Shown here one piece after another: positions 7,654-10,371 of a DNA stretch of 10,371 nt (its first letter is position 1; each line of letters opens with the position of its first letter). Both the position numbers and the translations under genes were made by a program. The notes beneath the pieces are model-generated. The model was given only the letters and a program-made list of their open reading frames with translations. It made no database searches and was not told where the DNA came from. The stretch comes from Ochromonadaceae sp. CCMP2298 (taxonomy: Eukaryota > Sar > Synurophyceae > Ochromonadales > Ochromonadaceae): contig MU633652.1 of assembly GCA_026770595.1 (NCBI GenBank), positions 1-10,371 on the forward strand. Direction: 5' to 3'.

Positions 7654-7676
7654 TCGACATTCCTGAAGAATGTCGA
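7654..7676. repeat. 9-bp perfect hairpin at the end of ORF 7395
   Basis: TCGACATTC (7654-7662) and GAATGTCGA (7668-7676) are exact complements with a CTGAA loop. It lies inside the coding frame just before its stop and at the start of a run of ATTCCTGA repeats, so it may mark a rearrangement junction. Confidence 0.6.
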
Positions 7677-7677
7677 A

Positions 7678-7738
7678 ATTCCTGATGGTGAAGAAATTCC
7701 TGAGGTGAAGAAATAAGGATGGTGAAGAAATTCCTGAG
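7678..7738 (+). repeat. ATTCCTGA-containing short direct repeats
   Basis: GATGGTGAAGAAATTCCTGA occurs at 7684-7703 and again at 7718-7737, 34 bp apart. ATTCCTGA itself recurs at about 7659, 7678, 7696 and 7730. The duplication length is not a multiple of three and introduces stops, so it is one cause of the frame damage in this region. Confidence 0.7.
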
Positions 7739-7940
7739 GGCCAAGTGGAGCCAGTTGGGGAACGTCTATCCCCTTCTATAGGTTCGCCGAGAACCCCCAC
7801 CTCCACACCCAATTTGGCTCACCAGGGATACCGTTGTTATCCTTGTGTTTCTGCGGGGCGGAATTTAGTATGATGTACCGGTTGGTTAGGCGGTATTTGC
7901 GTTTTGAGACCAAACTGTCAACGGCCATACGACCGGTACA

Positions 7941-8060
7941 GGGTCCTATGGGAAAAATGCATGTCTATTGCAAAGAACCCAGGGAAGTGGATTTGTTCAC
8001 AGGGTCCCATGGGAAAAATGTATTTCTACTGCAAAGAATGCAGGGAAGTGTATTTGTTCG
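7941..8060 (+). repeat. Tandem duplication, 61-bp period
   Basis: Bases 7941-8001 (starting GGGTCCTATGGGAAAAATG) recur from 8002 (GGGTCCCATGGGAAAAATG) at about 85 percent identity. Because the period is 61, the second copy sits in another frame. Each copy in its own frame reads GPMGKM-x-x-YCKE. Copy 1 has CKEP where copy 2 has CKEC, so copy 1 has lost a putative zinc ligand. Confidence 0.8.
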
Positions 8061-8085
8061 CTGAGAAAACAAACCGGAAAAAGTG

Positions 8086-8389
8086 AAACAATCAGCAGCG
8101 CAAAATAATTGGTACAGTTTTAGTTCACATAGTAGAGAAAACTGTTTCGCAATATGGACGCACACATACAGTAAACGTATTCGATCAATAACTGCCACTA
8201 CTACTGCTGTTGTCACTGTCGCTACCACCACTAACACCACCACCACCACCACCACCACCATCACCATCAACACCAACACCAATTACTCTTCTCTTCAATA
8301 GACCTTCCCCAACACATGTACCCCTCAAGCGGGGGACAGCCTCCCCGACTGATTGCTTATTCAACTATGAATAATTTTCGCAGCTATTA
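8086..8389 (+). repeat. ACC/ATC microsatellite region, no gene
   Basis: Bases 8224-8280 are a CAC/ACC trinucleotide tract with ATC interruptions. It yields poly-Thr in one frame and poly-Val in another on the opposite strand, both artefacts of the repeat. The remainder has no coding signal. Confidence 0.75.
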
Positions 8390-8549
8390 GGGTCGTTTTA
8401 TACAACGACTTTTTGAAAAAATGTCCCACTTTCCCAATGTCACAAAAAGTGAGTTTTGAGCCAATTGTCACTGTAATGTTTAGTGTACAATTACAATTGG
8501 CTCAAAAGTCACCAAAAGTTATGGCAAAAATTGATGTATAAAAAGACCC
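8390..8549. mobile_element. Tourist/Harbinger-like MITE, 160 bp, TTA target duplication
   Basis: The element begins GGGTCGTTTTATACA (8390-8404) and ends with TGTATAAAAAGACCC (8535-8549), inverted with 14 of 15 matches. It is flanked on both sides by TTA (8387-8389 and 8550-8552). A second inverted pair inside, 8449-8468 against 8493-8512, matches 19 of 20. GG-initiated termini and a 3-bp TTA or TAA duplication are typical of PIF/Harbinger superfamily elements. There is no ORF, so it is non-autonomous. The right duplication is followed by GGGTCT, making the junction palindromic (AGACCCTTAGGGTCT) and suggesting an adjoining second terminus. Confidence 0.65.
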
Positions 8550-8608
8550 TTAGGGTCTAGTTTCTCTGTACTAATATAAAAAATTCACATTCTTTCACAT
8601 TTTTTAAT

Positions 8609-8690
8609 AGCTGTTTACAAATGAGCCTATACAGAGCTGTTTACAAATGAGCTGTATACAAATGAGCGCGCAAAAGAGCCTATACAGATT
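8609..8690 (+). repeat. Short direct repeats (CTGTTTACAAATGAG)
   Basis: AGCTGTTTACAAATGAG occurs at 8609-8625 and 8635-8651, with a variant CTGTATACAAATGAG at 8652-8666. GAGCCTATACAGA flanks the set twice. It is a local tandem array with no coding signal. Confidence 0.75.
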
Positions 8691-8726
8691 TTTGGCCTCT
8701 GGGAACAGTAAATATCCACGTTTCTG

Positions 8727-8779
8727 GCCAAATCTGGGTTTTGTTGGAGTTTCTAGATGCCAAATCTAGTTTTTGTTGT
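8727..8779 (+). repeat. 32-bp direct repeat
   Basis: GCCAAATCTGGGTTTTGTTG at 8727 recurs as GCCAAATCTAGTTTTTGTTG at 8759, 32 bp downstream. It lies in the 3' flank of the PA-domain gene and may be part of its 3' untranslated region. Confidence 0.7.
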
Positions 8780-8806
8780 ATCTGGCCTCAACGCCTCCGA
8801 CAGCTC

Positions 8807-10136
8807 TCAGTTCTTGATATATACTGTGGCTCCGTCGATGCGGTGCACGATGTCTGGGCATTTGCGCTCAATGGTGTGTGCGTACAGGTGTACTGCGGAC
8901 AGCACCGTGCGGGATAGGGACTTGGACTGACCCCCCTGCGACAGCACCTGCAGTGGCGCCTGCGATAGCATATCCAAGATGTCGTCTTTTGACATAAGGA
9001 ATAGCTGCCAGTCCTCGCCCTGCGTGGCCTTCACGACAGCGCCCCAGCCACTACTGCCACTGCCCAGGGCGATGATCACATCGGGCTGAGCGTATAATTT
9101 GACTGTGGAGTCGCCCATGAGGGCGCTGCTAAACAACACGTGCTGCAGTGAGTAGTCCACGGCCAATCTCTGTCCCCGTATCTGCCCCTGCCCCTGATCT
9201 GCTGCGCCCATGCCCATCCTCAGCAGTAGATCGTCGCCGTCTGCATGGGAGAGCATGACAGTTAGCGGCAGCTCTGCCACTGCCCCCTCTGCCCCTCCAG
9301 CCCCCTCTGCCCCATCCCCGTCCCCTGCCCCCCCTGCCTCCTCTGCCCCATTGATCTCGAGCCCATCACCCTCCTCAGGGTAGAGGTCTTTCCTGCCAGC
9401 CATTACGAAGACGTCATCCTGCGGTGAGTGCCACAGATAGGGGAATAGGGGAATAGGGGAATAGGGGAATTAGGGAGTTAGGGAATTAAGGAATAAGGAA
9501 ATAAGGAAATTAGGGAAAAACGAGGTAGAAAGTAGAAGACAATCGGCAAAACAACAGATAGAACCAGACACATAAATATATATAGAAATGGGGAAGGTAG
9601 TTGTGAAGGTGTGAAAGAGCTAAAGTAGGAGGGTCGTACCTCCGTGTTGCGGATGATAACAGCGTCGGGGTGGTACAGGTCTCGCGCCAAAGCCGCCTTT
9701 TCTTCAAACAAGCAGCCCCCACGATACGCCAACACCACCAAACCCCCTCCGGTGTCCCCAGAGAGTCCCCCCTTCCCAGCCTTCCCAGCCTTAGCCTTTT
9801 CACTCTTATCATCACCCCCCTTCCCATCACCCCCCCCCTTTGGCTGGCCCCAAGCCCACCACCACCTCTCCGGAAGGGATTTTGGCTTGGGTTGTTGGTC
9901 CAGGCATAGTTGTTTGTTCTGGGGTTGGGGTCGAGAAAGCGCCCCATATACAGACACAGAGGCAGATCCCTGTGGTATGAAGTGGGTTTAATACATATAA
10001 TAGTGTAGAGGAAAGGAATTAAATACGTATTATAGTGTAGAGGGGTTTAAATGCACATTGTGTGTCACCTGTGACAGGGAGGAGCCTGTGGGGCCGAAGT
10101 TAGCCACGGAGCAGGGCCGATCCCAAGTAGTGCGGG
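8807..10136 (-). CDS. PA-domain (protease-associated) protein, 5'-partial, spliced
   Basis: PA domains are substrate- or partner-binding lids in secretory-pathway proteases, RING ligases and ER mannosidase-like proteins. Three exons on the minus strand join in frame: 10136-10069 (...CSVANFGPTGSSLSQ), 9969-9640 and 9418-8807 (TGA at 8807-8809). Donors are CAG|GTGACA and GAG|GTACGA; acceptors are ACCACAG| and CACCGCAG|. Both inner junctions are phase 0. The spliced protein shows the PA pattern: ANFGP, then LVVLAYRGGCLFEEKAALAR, then DAVIIRNTE|DDVFVMAG, then LPLTVMLSHADGDDLL. Lys/Gly/Asp-rich (exon 2) and Gly/Ala/Glu-rich (exon 3) inserts interrupt the domain. About 120 residues of unrecognised C-terminal sequence follow (SGWGAVVKATQGEDWQLFLM and onward), with no transmembrane helix or RING motif. 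Further 5' exons, including any catalytic domain and signal peptide, must lie beyond the window. An EDEM-type ER mannosidase is possible but unproven. Confidence 0.72.
9419..9639 (-). other. 221-nt intron of the PA gene with AGGGGAAT minisatellite
   Basis: The donor is GAG|GTACGA at 9639 and the acceptor CACTCACCGCAG ends at 9419. The intron holds a tandem AGGGGAAT array at 9437-9471 that degrades into AGGGAATTA and AGGAAAT units to about 9515. On the transcribed strand this array is pyrimidine-rich and sits upstream of the acceptor, so it may act as an extended polypyrimidine tract. Confidence 0.7.
9970..10068 (-). other. 99-nt intron of the PA gene
   Basis: The donor is TCACAG|GTGACACA at 10068 and the acceptor is TTCATACCACAG ending at 9970. 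The join is phase 0 and places ...GSSLSQ before GSASVSVYGAL. A TAA in the unspliced frame just before the acceptor shows that splicing is needed. Confidence 0.6.
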
Positions 10137-10371
10137 CTGTGCGGTATAAAGAGGGGTTGACATAATGTGGTACAGAGATATTCAAATAAATATTGTGTAT
10201 AGGGAAGGGGTTAAATACATATTTATGTGCGTGTTTGTGTGTGTGTATGCGTGCGTGCGTGTGTGCGTGTGTGCTGTGTGTGTGTGCGTGCGTGTGTGTG
10301 TGTGTGTGTGTGTGCGTGTGTGCGTGTGAGTGTGTGTGGGTGTGTGTGTGCGTGTGTGTGTGTGTGTGTGC
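10137..10371. repeat. Intronic flank and GT/GC microsatellite
   Basis: From about 10227 to the window end the sequence is an interrupted GT repeat with many GTGC units. Bases 10137-10226 are AT-rich and probably intron of the PA gene. The minus-strand frame happens to stay open here, but its composition is not protein-like. Confidence 0.85.

Larger units (their letters stand above)
7395..8085 (+). pseudogene. Decayed ORF with zinc-ribbon-like C-terminus
   Basis: ATG 7395 (A at -3) opens 96 residues with an acidic patch (MSDSDSDIDDAG) and GRYQTCNNAARLWFAENHPE, ending in TGA (7683-7685). Beyond it the protein-like signal changes frame at least twice. One frame reads DGEEIPEGQVEPVGERLSPS and later HQGYRCYPCVSAGRNLV before TGA (7871-7873). 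The next frame reads MMYRLVRRYLRFETKLS, and then a duplicated GPMGKM...YCKE block, the second copy being YCKECREVYLF and ending ...NRKK at TGA near 8083. The two CxxC pairs (CYPC and CKEC) resemble a zinc ribbon, as at the Cys-rich C-termini of some DDE transposases, but no catalytic domain is present. The family is unassigned. It may be an internally deleted transposon gene. Confidence 0.4.

Noticed and set aside
8083-8301. Poly-Thr and poly-Val ORFs over the ACC repeat
   Set aside because: Pure microsatellite translations on both strands with no ATG-supported gene.
9478-9639. Hydrophobic C-terminus (SVVLPIVFYFLPRF...) as a membrane segment of the PA protein
   Set aside because: This is intron sequence read through the GAG|GTACGA donor. 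Splicing joins the PA domain correctly instead.
10227-10371. Telomeric or subtelomeric repeat
   Set aside because: The tract is an irregular GT/GTGC microsatellite without a TTAGGG-like unit.

Overview
The window comes from the nuclear genome of a eukaryote, probably a unicellular one. The evidence is GT-AG introns that preserve reading frame, a histone H4-type gene with a TATA box, a pogo/CENP-B-like transposase, MITE-like elements and several microsatellites. There is no bacterial-style operon structure. I cannot name the species.

Layout. Bases 1-722 are AT-rich simple sequence with one GC-rich hairpin (323-361). Bases 867-1567 (minus) hold a broken SET-domain gene. It lies head-to-head with a TATA-driven, intronless and very divergent histone H4 gene (1819-2190, plus). 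Bases 2399-5022 (minus) hold a long pogo/CENP-B-like transposase with all three catalytic aspartates. It has one well-supported 64-nt intron, one possible second intron, and a single in-frame TAA just before the first aspartate. Bases 5142-6640 are a patchwork: an unrecognised plus-strand ORF (5475-5945) and possible minus-strand exons, none securely assigned. Bases 6813-7114 are a long foldback element, followed at once by a 35-bp near-perfect palindrome. Bases 7395-8085 are a decayed plus-strand coding region with internal duplications. Bases 8390-8549 are a 160-bp Tourist/Harbinger-like MITE with TTA target duplications. Bases 8807-10136 (minus) are the 3' part of a spliced gene encoding a protease-associated (PA) domain. 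The window ends in a GT/GC microsatellite.

The most interesting item is the H4 gene. Its core fold is clearly H4, but 23 of the 87 positions from K16 to the C-terminus differ from canonical H4. A Gly/Ala-rich stretch separates a K5/K8/K12-like lysine array from K16, and a second good AUG inside the tail could give a form without that array. The neighbouring SET gene, a family that includes histone methyltransferases, is wrecked by a nonsense codon and two frame changes. Gly/Ala-rich insertions also interrupt conserved domains in the transposase and the PA protein, which suggests a genome-wide habit. All protein-family calls are from motif recognition by eye; no database search was run.
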